Positions 31,692-39,427 of a stretch of DNA of 64,000 nt are shown in pieces (position 1 is the stretch's first letter; each line of letters begins with the position of its first letter). Made by a program: the position numbers and the translations under genes. The stretch comes from Micromonospora halotolerans (GTDB taxonomy: Bacteria > Actinomycetota > Actinomycetes > Mycobacteriales > Micromonosporaceae), in contig NZ_CP134876.1 in assembly GCF_032108445.1 (NCBI RefSeq), positions 186,001 to 250,000 on the forward strand, read 5' to 3'. The notes beneath the pieces were generated by a model. That model was not told where the DNA came from. It did not search any database and worked only from the letters and a program-made list of their open reading frames with translations.

Positions 31692-33518
31692 TCAGGCCCC
31701 CTGGTCCTCCATGAGGTCGGTCGGCGCGGCCGGCTGGCCGCCGTGCCGCCCGGCGGCCGCGGTGATCCGGCCCGCGGCGTTGATCAGGCCGATGTGGGAG
31801 AACGCCTGCGGGAAGTTGCCCAGCTGCTCACCGGTGGTGTCGTCGATCTGCTCGGCAAGGAGTCCGAGGTCGTTGACCTGTGCGGCGAGCTGCGCGAACA
31901 GCTGCCGCGCCCGGTCCAGCTCGCCGGCCTCGGCCAGGCAGGCCGCCAGCCAGAACGAGCAGATCAGGAAGCCCGCCGGGTCGTCGTTCCAGCGGCGTAG
32001 CAGGCCGTTGCGGGACAGCCGGCGCTCCAGCAGGTCGATCGTGGCGCGCATTCGCGTGTCCCCGGCGCGCAGGAAGCCGACCAGCGGCATGATCAGCACC
32101 GAGGCGTCCAGCTCGTCGGAATCGAAGGCGCCGGTGTACGCGCCGACCCGGTCGTTCCAGCCCCGGCGAAGCACCACGGCGCGCACCTCGTCGCGGGCGG
32201 CCGCCCAGCGCGCCACGTCGGCGGGTTCGCCGATGCGGGCGCCGAACCGGACGGCCCGGTCCAGCGCGGTCCAGCACTGCACCTTGGACGACAGGTAGTG
32301 CCGCTCGCCGTCGCGCGCCTCCCACATCCCGGCGTCGGGCCGGCGCCACTCCTCCACCGCCTGGTCGGCGAGGGCGTGCAGCAACTGCCGCACCTCGGCG
32401 GACATCGGGTCGAGGTAGTACCGCATCAGCCACGCCGCGTCGAGGACCTCGCCCAGCACGTCGGACTGCCGCTGCCGCCAGGCGTCGTTGCCGACCAGGA
32501 CCGGCCGGCTGCCGGCGTATCCGGCGAGGTGGTCGAGGCGGTGCTCGGTGAGGTCCCGCTCGCCCTCGACGCCGTACATGATCGGCACCGGCTCGTCGCC
32601 GATCCGGCCCACGGCCCGGGCCACCCAGCTGAACTGCCGGTCCGCCTCGTCCGGGCAGGCGGCCAGCCAGAGCGCCTGGAGGGTGAGGCTGCAGTCGCGG
32701 AGCCAGACGAACCGGTAGTCGTAGTTGCGGTCACCGCCCAGCTCCTCCGGGATCGAGGTGGTGGCCGCCGCGACCACCGCCCCGCTGGGCGCGTAGGTCA
32801 TCCCCTGCACCACCATGGCGCTGCGGCGGACCAGGTCGCGGTAGTCGCCCTGGTAGTCGTGCAGGGCGGCCCACGACCGCCAGCCGGCGACGGTGTCGGC
32901 CAGCACCCGGTCGGCGTCGGGCAGCGCCGGCGCGCCGCCCTGGTAGGTCGGGGCGGACCCGAGGGTGAAGTGGTGGGTGCTGCCGGGGCGGGCGGTGAAC
33001 CGCCCGGACGCGGTGCCCTCGCCGCAGGTCAACGGCACGTTGGCGCGCAGCTCCAGCCGGCACGCGCCGCCGGTCGCCGCGATCACCCCGCCGGTGTCGA
33101 TGAGGTAGCCGGTGACCCGGCCGTACTCGAAGCGCGGCGCGTAGTCGACCCGCATCGGCACCTCGCCGGTGAGCCCCTCCACCACCCGGGCGAGCACCCG
33201 CGGTGACCGCAGCCCGATCCGGTGCCCGCGCGCCCCGGGCTCCAGCGCCAGGGCGTCGGTGACGGCCGCCGTCCCGGTCTCGGTGGTGAAGACGGTACGC
33301 AGCACGAGCGTGTCGTCCAGGTAGGCCCGCGTGCTCGTGAACCCGCCCACGGGCCGGATGCTCCAGTGCCCGGCCGCGTCGTCGAGCAGCCGGCCGAACA
33401 CCGACGGGGCGTCGAAGCGGGACGGGCACCACCAGTTGACCGCGCCGGCCCGGTCGACCAGGGCGGCGCTGTGCCCGTCGGCGAGGAAACCGTGCTCGCT
33501 GATCCGTCCGGTCCGCAC
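31692..33518 (-). CDS. Glycoside hydrolase family 15 protein, 608 aa
   Basis: N-terminal beta-rich domain (ISEHGFLADGHSAALVDRAG, NWWCPSRFDAPSVFGRLL) and a C-terminal (alpha/alpha)6 barrel with NYDYRFVWLRDCSL, typical of actinobacterial GH15 trehalase/glucoamylase-like proteins. No signal peptide, so it works in the cytosol, probably on trehalose or alpha-glucans. GTG start at 33518. A SigB-like promoter candidate (33528-33551) fits the link of trehalose turnover to stress. Confidence 0.9.
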   Translation of the reverse strand: MRTGRISEHGFLADGHSAALVDRAGAVNWWCPSRFDAPSVFGRLLDDAAGHWSIRPVGGFTSTRAYLDDTLVLRTVFTTETGTAAVTDALALEPGARGHRIGLRSPRVLARVVEGLTGEVPMRVDYAPRFEYGRVTGYLIDTGGVIAATGGACRLELRANVPLTCGEGTASGRFTARPGSTHHFTLGSAPTYQGGAPALPDADRVLADTVAGWRSWAALHDYQGDYRDLVRRSAMVVQGMTYAPSGAVVAAATTSIPEELGGDRNYDYRFVWLRDCSLTLQALWLAACPDEADRQFSWVARAVGRIGDEPVPIMYGVEGERDLTEHRLDHLAGYAGSRPVLVGNDAWRQRQSDVLGEVLDAAWLMRYYLDPMSAEVRQLLHALADQAVEEWRRPDAGMWEARDGERHYLSSKVQCWTALDRAVRFGARIGEPADVARWAAARDEVRAVVLRRGWNDRVGAYTGAFDSDELDASVLIMPLVGFLRAGDTRMRATIDLLERRLSRNGLLRRWNDDPAGFLICSFWLAACLAEAGELDRARQLFAQLAAQVNDLGLLAEQIDDTTGEQLGNFPQAFSHIGLINAAGRITAAAGRHGGQPAAPTDLMEDQGA

Positions 33519-33527
33519 GGGGTTGGC

Positions 33528-33551
33528 TACCCGGGCCGGCGGCCGCCATGC
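33528..33551 (-). promoter_or_regulatory. Weak SigB-like promoter candidate for the GH15 gene
   Basis: Minus strand GCAT (33551-33548), 14 bases, GGGTAG (33533-33528), ten bases before the GTG start. The -10 is good; the -35 only fits the relaxed GNNT form. Confidence 0.3.
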
Positions 33552-33576
33552 CCCGGCACCCGGTCCGGACGGCCGC

Positions 33577-33601
33577 GTTACCGCCCGACGGGGGCGGGAA
33601 C
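33577..33601 (+). promoter_or_regulatory. SigB-like promoter candidate for the general stress gene
   Basis: GTTACC (33577-33582), 13 bases, GGGAAC (33596-33601), then AAGGAGG and ATG 33629. Divergent from the GH15 promoter candidate. Confidence 0.35.
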
Positions 33602-33628
33602 GCGGCGGGTTGACGAAGGAGGATGCTC

Positions 33629-34216
33629 ATGACCAGTTCCTCGAGTCCCACCGCGGCCTGGCGGCCCGGCCTGCCGGGCAGCGACAACCTCCCGTCCGGC
33701 CCGAGCGGCCGCCCGTCGCCGCCCAGCGGGGACGGACACGGGCCGCATGCCGGCCCGCCGACCGTCACGATCGGGTCGTACCCGGACTATCCGTCCGCGC
33801 AGCGGGTGGTGGACTATCTGGCCGACAACCGGTTCCCGGTGGAACGCACGGCGATCGTGGGGACGAACCTCACCCTGGTCGAGACCGTGATGGGCCGGTT
33901 GACCACGGGCCGCGCCGCCCTGGTCGGCGCGGGCACGGGCGCCTGGTTCGGCCTGTTCATCGGGTTGCTCTTCGGCATCTTCACCGCGGGGAACTGGCTC
34001 GCGGTGATCGTGGTGGGCCTGGTCATCGGCGCGATCTGGGGTGCCGTGTTCGGCGCGGTGGCCCACGCCATGACGGGGGGCCAGCGGGACTTCACCTCGG
34101 CCAGTTCGCTGCGGGCCAGCCAGTACGCGGTCACCGTGGACGCGGAGCTGGCCGACCAGGCCCGGCCGCTGCTCGGCCGGATGCACCTGACCCCGACCGG
34201 CGCCACCGCCCGCTGA
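33629..34216 (+). CDS. General stress protein (YflT/GsiB-17M-like) with glycine-zipper membrane hairpin, 195 aa
   Basis: ATG at 33629 has AAGGAGG at 6 bases. After a disordered Pro/Gly/Ser N-terminus comes the general stress protein 17M-like domain (TIGSYPDYPSAQRVVDYLAD, VERTAIVGTNLTLVE) followed by a hydrophobic hairpin (GAGTGAWFGLFIGLLFGIF, VIVVGLVIGAIWGAVFG). This layout is common among osmotic/general stress proteins of actinobacteria. It ends at a strong hairpin. Confidence 0.87.
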   Translation: MTSSSSPTAAWRPGLPGSDNLPSGPSGRPSPPSGDGHGPHAGPPTVTIGSYPDYPSAQRVVDYLADNRFPVERTAIVGTNLTLVETVMGRLTTGRAALVGAGTGAWFGLFIGLLFGIFTAGNWLAVIVVGLVIGAIWGAVFGAVAHAMTGGQRDFTSASSLRASQYAVTVDAELADQARPLLGRMHLTPTGATAR

Positions 34217-34229
34217 CCGGTCGGTCCCT

Positions 34230-34261
34230 GACGCCCCGGCGCACCGTCGCGCCGGGGCGTC
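34230..34261. terminator. Strong bidirectional hairpin
   Basis: GACGCCCCGGCGC (34230-34242), loop ACCGTC, GCGCCGGGGCGTC (34249-34261): perfect 13-base stem between convergent genes. Confidence 0.72.
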
Positions 34262-34267
34262 ACGCCG

Positions 34268-34852
34268 TCAGTGGTACGACCGCTCGCCGGCCCGGATCGG
34301 CACGTCGACCCGGTTCTCCGGTGGGGCCAGCGGGCAGGCCCACCGGTCGTCGTAGGCGCAGCTCGGGTTGTAGAGGTAGTTGGCGTCGAGCCGGACCCGG
34401 TTGCCGGGCAGCACGGTCAGGCCGCGCCCGAAGGTCCCCTTCACCGTGTCGGTGAGGTAGCGCCCACCGCCGTACGCCCCGGCGCCGCAGGTGGCGTCGC
34501 GCACCGGGAGGAACAGCCCGCCGCCGTACGCCTCGATCCACCACAGGGTGAGCGGCCCCCAGGGCGTCTCGGCGACCGCCACCCGCCGGTACCGCACCAC
34601 CCCGTCGGGCCCGCCGGTGTCGATGCTCTCGGTGCCCGAGGCAGGGCGCAGGGGTGCCTCGACCACGGCCGACGGGTCGGGTGGGAACCAGCGCAGCCCG
34701 GTGAAGCCGGGCCGGTCGGCCGGGGGCAGAGGGCTGCTGGGGTGGCTGCGGAACAGCTCGTCCCGGGCGGCCCGGAAGCCGGCCAGGTCGAGGTCGGAGA
34801 GGTAGAGCCGCGCCACCCGTTCACGCCAGTCCTGCACGTCGAGATCATCCAC
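34268..34852 (-). CDS. DUF1684 domain protein, 194 aa
   Basis: The DUF1684 pattern is clear: WRERVARLYLSDLDLAGFRAAR at the N-terminus, then FTGLRWFPPDP, VAVAETPWGPLTLWWIEAYG, LFLPVRDATCGAGAYGGGRY and the closing YNPSCAYDDRWACPLAPPEN. Function unknown; members are cytosolic in actinobacteria. GTG start at 34852. Its upstream region 34853-34978 is shared with the divergent MarR gene and is unusually AT-rich. Confidence 0.88.
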   Translation of the reverse strand: MDDLDVQDWRERVARLYLSDLDLAGFRAARDELFRSHPSSPLPPADRPGFTGLRWFPPDPSAVVEAPLRPASGTESIDTGGPDGVVRYRRVAVAETPWGPLTLWWIEAYGGGLFLPVRDATCGAGAYGGGRYLTDTVKGTFGRGLTVLPGNRVRLDANYLYNPSCAYDDRWACPLAPPENRVDVPIRAGERSYH

Positions 34853-34943
34853 CCTCCGACCCTAGCCCGGCACTGTGGTTCAGATTCAAAAATCACCGCC
34901 GTACGAGATCACTGTCGCGCGGGTCACCATGGCAGCAGCGGGC

Positions 34944-34971
34944 TTGTTTAAATTTTAAATAGTGCTACTGT
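34944..34971 (+). promoter_or_regulatory. Promoter with embedded symmetric operator for the MarR gene
   Basis: TTGTTT (34944-34949), 16 bases, TACTGT (34966-34971) form a plausible housekeeping promoter. Between and overlapping the -35 lies TTTAAA-T-TTTAAA (34947-34959), a perfect inverted repeat of pure A/T in a 73% GC genome. Autoregulation by the MarR protein is the obvious reading; predicted start lies at the ATG, so the mRNA would be leaderless. Confidence 0.6.
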
Positions 34972-34978
34972 CGTGGCC

Positions 34979-35461
34979 ATGACGGAGAGCCTGGACCCCG
35001 AGCGGCTGGCCTGCTGGCGCGCCTACATCGAGGCGAGCCAGCGGCTGTTCACCCAGCTCGAGGACGACCTGCGCGCCGACAGCGAGCTGAGCTTCGCCGA
35101 CTACCACGTGCTGGTGCTGCTCTCCGAGGCGCCCGGGCAGCGGCTGCGGATGGGCGAGCTGGCCGGCCGCCTGGTGTTCTCGCCCAGCCGGCTGACGTAC
35201 CAGATCTCCTCCATGCAGAAGCGCGGCCTGGTGGCCCGGGAGTCGTGCCCGGACGACCGGCGCGGCAGCGAGGCGGTGCTCACCGCCGCCGGGCTGCTGA
35301 CCCTGCGCGAGGCCGCGCCGCACCACCGGCGCTCCGCGCGCACCCACCTGATCGACGACCTCGACGACGCCGAGGTCGCCTGCCTCACCCGGGTCTTCGA
35401 GCGGCTCGGCCGGCGCCTCCGCGCCGACCGCGACGCGTCGTCCACCCCGGCCGACAAGTAA
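34979..35461 (+). CDS. MarR-family transcriptional regulator, 160 aa
   Basis: Winged-helix MarR fold: SFADYHVLVLLSEAPGQRLR, recognition region LVFSPSRLTYQISSMQKRG, wing RESCPDDRRGSEAVLTAAG. ATG 34979 preferred over GTG 34973 from the promoter position. The pirin gene follows after 11 bases with its own Shine-Dalgarno, so the two are co-transcribed. MarR-pirin pairs usually respond to oxidative or phenolic compounds. It probably binds the AT palindrome at 34947. Confidence 0.9.
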   Translation: MTESLDPERLACWRAYIEASQRLFTQLEDDLRADSELSFADYHVLVLLSEAPGQRLRMGELAGRLVFSPSRLTYQISSMQKRGLVARESCPDDRRGSEAVLTAAGLLTLREAAPHHRRSARTHLIDDLDDAEVACLTRVFERLGRRLRADRDASSTPADK

Positions 35462-35472
35462 GGAGACCCGCG

Positions 35473-36459
35473 ATGCCCGCGATCACCGTCGACGACGTCC
35501 TCGTCCTGCCCCGCCTGCCGGAGCTCGCCGAGTCCACCACCTACCGGCCGGTCCGCCGGCTGACCACCGCGCCCAGCGGCTACGAGGGCGAGGGCTTCCC
35601 GGTCCGCCGGGCCTTCGCCGGGGTCCCGATGACCGAGCTGGACCCGTTCATCCACCTCGACCAGATGGGCGAGGTCGACTACGCGCCGGGCGAGCCGAAG
35701 GGCACCCCGTGGCACCCGCACCGGGGCTTCGAGACGGTGACCTACATGATCGACGGGATCATGGACCACCAGGACTCGCAGGGCGGCGGCGGCACGATCA
35801 CCGACGGCGACACCCAGTGGATGACGGCGGGTCGCGGCCTGCTGCACATCGAGGCGCCGCCGGAGCACCTGGTGATGAGCGGCGGCCTCTTCCACGGCCT
35901 CCAGCTCTGGGTCAACCTGCCCCGGGTGGCGAAGATGAACCCGCCGCGCTACCAGGACATCCGCGGCAAGGAGTCGGCGCTGCTGACCACGCCCGACGGC
36001 GGCGCGCTGATCCGGGTGATCGCCGGCGAGATCGCCGGGCACCAGGGCCCCGGCTCGACCCACACCCCGATCACCATCGCGCACGTGACGCTCCAGCCGG
36101 GGGCCGAACTGAACCTGCCCTGGCGGCCGGACTTCAACGCGCTCGTCTACGTGCTGGCCGGCCGGGGCACCGTGGGCACCGACCGGCGGCCGGTCCACCT
36201 GGGCCAGCTCGCCGTGCACGGGCCGGGCGACGCGCTGCGGGTCACCGCCGACGCGCGGCAGGACGCCAACACCCCGGCGCTGGAGCTCTACATCATGGGC
36301 GGCCAGCCGATCCGCGAGCCGGTGGCGCACTACGGCCCGTTCGTGATGAACACCCGCGCCGAGCTGGTCCAGGCGGTCGAGGACTACCAGGCCGGCCGGC
36401 TCGGAGTGATCCCGGCCGAGCGGCTGCCGCACAGCGGCGGCGAGGGCGACCGCCCCTGA
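35473..36459 (+). CDS. Pirin family protein, 328 aa
   Basis: Two cupin domains. The N-terminal one has the metal ligands in HPHRGFETVTYMIDG and the later WMTAGRGLLHIEAPPE; FHGLQLWVNLP and a C-terminal pirin domain (FNALVYVLAGRGTVG) complete the family. Bacterial pirins can bind iron and oxidise quercetin or modulate metabolic enzymes. ATG at 35473 follows AAGGAGA. Controlled with the MarR gene. Confidence 0.92.
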   Translation: MPAITVDDVLVLPRLPELAESTTYRPVRRLTTAPSGYEGEGFPVRRAFAGVPMTELDPFIHLDQMGEVDYAPGEPKGTPWHPHRGFETVTYMIDGIMDHQDSQGGGGTITDGDTQWMTAGRGLLHIEAPPEHLVMSGGLFHGLQLWVNLPRVAKMNPPRYQDIRGKESALLTTPDGGALIRVIAGEIAGHQGPGSTHTPITIAHVTLQPGAELNLPWRPDFNALVYVLAGRGTVGTDRRPVHLGQLAVHGPGDALRVTADARQDANTPALELYIMGGQPIREPVAHYGPFVMNTRAELVQAVEDYQAGRLGVIPAERLPHSGGEGDRP

Positions 36460-36471
36460 CCCGCTCCGTCC

Positions 36472-36503
36472 GACGGGCGTCCCGGTCCACCGGGGCGCCC
36501 GTC
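36472..36503 (+). terminator. Hairpin after pirin
   Basis: A 14-pair stem (GACGGGCGTCCCGG with CCGGGGCGCCCGTC, one G-T wobble) around TCCA, 12 bases after the pirin stop and close to the stop of the convergent small gene. Confidence 0.6.
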
Positions 36504-36510
36504 GCCGGTC

Positions 36511-36639
36511 TCAGGAGACGGCGAAGATCCCGGCCACCCCGAGGATCACCATCAACAGGACCGCCACCAGCGCACCCCGTTCACCCTCCACCGCCTGCTC
36601 GCGGTACTCGGTCACGGTGTTCGGCGTCTCGGCGGGCAT
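36511..36639 (-). CDS. Small single-helix membrane protein, 42 aa
   Basis: ATG at 36639 with GAGGAGG 8 bases upstream. Polar N-terminus (MPAETPNTVTEYREQAVEGE) followed by one transmembrane helix (ALVAVLLMVILGVAGIFAV) at the C-terminus. The ribosome site and the topology support a real gene. Short tail-anchored proteins like this are widespread but unnamed in actinobacteria. Confidence 0.6.
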   Translation of the reverse strand: MPAETPNTVTEYREQAVEGERGALVAVLLMVILGVAGIFAVS

Positions 36640-36754
36640 GCTGTGGCCTCCTCGGTTTCGCGATCCAGGGGTCCGGCGCACCCCCACGCGAGCACCCGGC
36701 CGACCGGGGACGGTCGGCGTGCGGGGCCGTGCCGGGGGTCCTACCGTGAGGACG

Positions 36755-38368
36755 ATGTCGACCTCGGGAGGCTGGAACGTGGCGATGCGGGACTGGTTCC
36801 TCTCCGCACAGGAACGCGCCAACCCACGGTCAGAGTTACCCGTCTGGACGAGCGGAAACCTCGTCGAGCCGTTGATTCACGGCAGCGCGTACTTCGACCG
36901 GCTGGTCAGTGAGGTGGAACACCTCCGGGCCGGTGACCACCTCTTCTTCACCGACTGGCGCGGCGACCCGGACGAGCGGATGCGGCCGGACGGGCCGACC
37001 GTCGTGCAGCTGTTCGCCCGGGCCGCCCAGCGCGGGGTGGTCGTCAAGGGGCTCATCTGGCGCTCCCACCTCGACGCGCTCTCCTACAGCGAGGAGGAGA
37101 ACCGCGACCTCAGCGAGGCGATCTGCGCCGCCGGCGGGGAGGTGCTGCTCGACCAGCGGGTCCGCCGCGGCGGCTCACACCACCAGAAGCTGGTCGTGCT
37201 GCGCCGCCCCGGCGACCCGGAACGGGACATCGCCTTCGCCGGCGGGATCGACCTCTGCCACAGCCGGCGGGACGACGCGACGCACGGCGGCGACCCGCAG
37301 CCGGTCGCCATGTCCCCGCGGTACGGCCCGCACCCGCCCTGGCACGACGTCCAGGTCGCGCTCCGCGGCCCGGTCGTCGGCGCGCTGGACACCACCTTCC
37401 GGGAGCGGTGGACCGACCCGATGCCGCTGGACTCGGAGAACCCGATGGCCTACCTGCGGGACCGGCTGCGCGGCTCGGACCTGAGCCCGGACCCGCTGCC
37501 CGACCAGCCCGCCGACCCGCCGCCGTGCGGGCCGCACCACGTCCAGGTGCTGCGCACCTACCCGGCGGTACGCCCGCGCTACTCGTTCGCCCCGGACGGC
37601 GAGCGGACGGTGGCCCGGGGCTACACCAAGGCGGTCCACCGGGCCCGCCGGCTGATCTACCTGGAGGACCAGTACCTCTGGTCGACCGAGGTGGCCGACC
37701 TCTTCGCCCGGGCGCTGCGCGAGCAGCCGGAGCTGCATCTGGTGGCCGTGGTGCCCCGGCACCCGGACGTGGACGGCCGGTTGGCGCTGCCACCGAACAT
37801 GGTCGGCCGCGCGCAGGCCCTCGAACTCTGCCACCGGGCCGCCCCGGACCGGGTGCACGTCTTCGACGTGGAGAACCACGAGGGCACCCCGGTCTACGTG
37901 CACGCGAAGGTCTGCGTGGTGGACGACGTCTGGGCCAGCGTGGGCAGCGACAACTTCAACCGCCGCTCCTGGACCCACGACAGCGAGCTGTCCTGCGCGG
38001 TGCTGGACGACACCCGGGACGAGCGGGCCCCGACCGACCCGGCGGGGCTGGGTGACGGGGCGCGGGTGTTCGCCCGGGACCTGCGCCTGCGGCTGTGGCG
38101 GGAGCACCTGGACCGGGACCCGGACGGCGGGGATGACCACGACCTGCTCGACCCGGCGGACGCGGTCGCGACGATCACCTCGGCGGCGGCGGAGCTGGAA
38201 CGGTGGCACGACTCCGGGCGCACCGGGCCCCGCCCGCCGGGGCGGTTGCGGCCGCACCGGCCGGAGCGGCTGCCCTGGCGGACCCGGCTGTGGGCGCTGC
38301 CGGCGTACCGGCTGGTCTACGACCCGGACGGCAGGCCGCTGCGGGCCCGGCGCGCCGGCACCTGGTGA
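36755..38368 (+). CDS. Phospholipase D-like (HKD) protein, 537 aa
   Basis: Two HKD motifs: GSHHQKLVVL (His and Lys, about residue 140) and VHAKVCVVDDVWASVGSDNF (about residue 375). IYLEDQYLWS precedes the second, as in cardiolipin-synthase/PLD enzymes. No membrane helices, so closer to soluble PLD-like proteins than to Cls. ATG 36755 with GAGG three bases upstream is a poor site; GTG 36779 after GGGAGG is an equally likely start. Its last 52 bases overlap the convergent acetoacetate-decarboxylase-like gene. Confidence 0.85.
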   Translation: MSTSGGWNVAMRDWFLSAQERANPRSELPVWTSGNLVEPLIHGSAYFDRLVSEVEHLRAGDHLFFTDWRGDPDERMRPDGPTVVQLFARAAQRGVVVKGLIWRSHLDALSYSEEENRDLSEAICAAGGEVLLDQRVRRGGSHHQKLVVLRRPGDPERDIAFAGGIDLCHSRRDDATHGGDPQPVAMSPRYGPHPPWHDVQVALRGPVVGALDTTFRERWTDPMPLDSENPMAYLRDRLRGSDLSPDPLPDQPADPPPCGPHHVQVLRTYPAVRPRYSFAPDGERTVARGYTKAVHRARRLIYLEDQYLWSTEVADLFARALREQPELHLVAVVPRHPDVDGRLALPPNMVGRAQALELCHRAAPDRVHVFDVENHEGTPVYVHAKVCVVDDVWASVGSDNFNRRSWTHDSELSCAVLDDTRDERAPTDPAGLGDGARVFARDLRLRLWREHLDRDPDGGDDHDLLDPADAVATITSAAAELERWHDSGRTGPRPPGRLRPHRPERLPWRTRLWALPAYRLVYDPDGRPLRARRAGTW

Positions 38369-39072
38369 GCCGCCGCGACCGGGTCGCCGCCGGGCAGCGG
38401 CTCGTCCAGCGCGTTCGGCCGGGCCGGGTACGCGAACGACACCCGGGGCGAGTAGAAGCCCCAGCAGACCTGTAGCGGGTTGGCCGGCCGGAGCGCGTAG
38501 ACCGGGTGCTCCGGGGCGAGGAACTCCACGGACTCGACCTCGAACGGCGACACCGGCTCGGCCACGTACGGGTAGTCCGCGACGATCAGCTCGCCGTCTC
38601 GGGCCGTGAGGTAGCGGTGGTGGCCGCTGTGCGCCTCGGTGCCGGTGTGCCCGACCCCGGCGGTCACCTGGATGAGCGGCCGCCCGTCGGCCCAGGTCTC
38701 GGCGGCGAGCCGCCCGCCCCGCACGTCGAGCAGGGTCTCTCCGGACGTGGCCGGGGCGCCCCGGGCGGAGGCGTACTGCCGGACCCGCGGGCTGGAGGCG
38801 AGGTAGTGCGTCCACCAGCCACCGGGCGTCCCGCCGTCGGGCGGGCCCATGTCCGCGAGTGAGACACCGAGGAAGGTGAGCGAGTACGCGCCGAACCCGG
38901 AGGTCTGGGTCTCGTCGTCCACCACGTACTGGCAGAGGAACACCTGGCGGTCGGGACGCGGGCGGAGACCGGCCGGGACGAGCGCCGCGACCGCGTCGGG
39001 GTCCGCCGGGAGCCAGCTGAACAGCAGGGTCCGGGCGTTGACGACGAGTTGCGGAGCGGCGGGATCCAGCAC
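38317..39072 (-). CDS. Acetoacetate decarboxylase-family protein, 251 aa
   Basis: GTG at 39072 chosen because GGAGG lies 4-5 bases upstream. The protein has the ADC-like beta fold: LLFSWLPADPDAVAALVPAG, YVVDDETQTSGFGAYSLTFLG and, late, WGFYSPRVSFAYPA. I do not see an unambiguous catalytic Lys, so it may be one of the many ADC-like proteins with another activity. Its 3' end overlaps the PLD-like gene by 52 bases. Confidence 0.78.
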   Translation of the reverse strand: MLDPAAPQLVVNARTLLFSWLPADPDAVAALVPAGLRPRPDRQVFLCQYVVDDETQTSGFGAYSLTFLGVSLADMGPPDGGTPGGWWTHYLASSPRVRQYASARGAPATSGETLLDVRGGRLAAETWADGRPLIQVTAGVGHTGTEAHSGHHRYLTARDGELIVADYPYVAEPVSPFEVESVEFLAPEHPVYALRPANPLQVCWGFYSPRVSFAYPARPNALDEPLPGGDPVAAAHQVPARRARSGLPSGS

Positions 39073-39427
39073 GGTGCCTCCGTAGACGTGTACACCCTGG
39101 ACGCTACGGGCGGTCCCGTCTGCGGGACAACGACGGAAAGGCGACAGTGTGAGCCAACTGTCGGGTTTCACGTTGACCGGTCGGCCTCGGACATCGGCCG
39201 TCCGGTCAGTCGGGTCCGGCCGCCTCGTTCCACCGCACCGCCGGCCATCCGAGGGTTTCTGCCCCGGTTCAAGCCCTTCATGCCGGGACACGGCATAAGT
39301 ACATCGTACTTTCGGCTAGATTTCCTCCGGCTGATCAGGCTAAGGTGACTTCCGAACGGCTTAACTGAAGCTAAACCGAAGCGTCACGTCTTTTTGTTTC
39401 GCGGACGAGGTGCAGGGAGGACCACCC
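39073..39427. other. 355-base intergenic region upstream of the sigma factor gene
   Basis: No coding frame with a ribosome site is visible. GC falls sharply between 39295 and 39410. The region contains a symmetric element at 39297-39311, a TA-rich stretch with CTTAACTGAAGCTAAACCGAAG (39358-39379) and a T-run (CTTTTTGTTT, about 39389). It must hold the promoters of the sigma factor gene and of the ADC-like gene. Confidence 0.55.
39297..39311. promoter_or_regulatory. Operator-like palindrome upstream of the sigma factor gene
   Basis: AAGTAC-ATC-GTACTT is a perfect 6-base inverted repeat with a 3-base centre in a locally AT-rich stretch, 117 bases before the sigma factor start. The symmetry is typical of a dimeric repressor site. 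Confidence 0.45.

Noticed and set aside
38317..39291. Longer N-terminus for the acetoacetate-decarboxylase-like protein
   Set aside because: The frame continues to 39291 but crosses the AT-rich control region and has no ribosome site there; GTG 39072 with GGAGG fits far better.
39380..39427. SigB-like autoregulatory promoter immediately before the sigma factor gene
   Set aside because: GTTTCG occurs at about 39394, but the only G-rich hexamer at suitable distance overlaps the Shine-Dalgarno, so it cannot serve as a -10.
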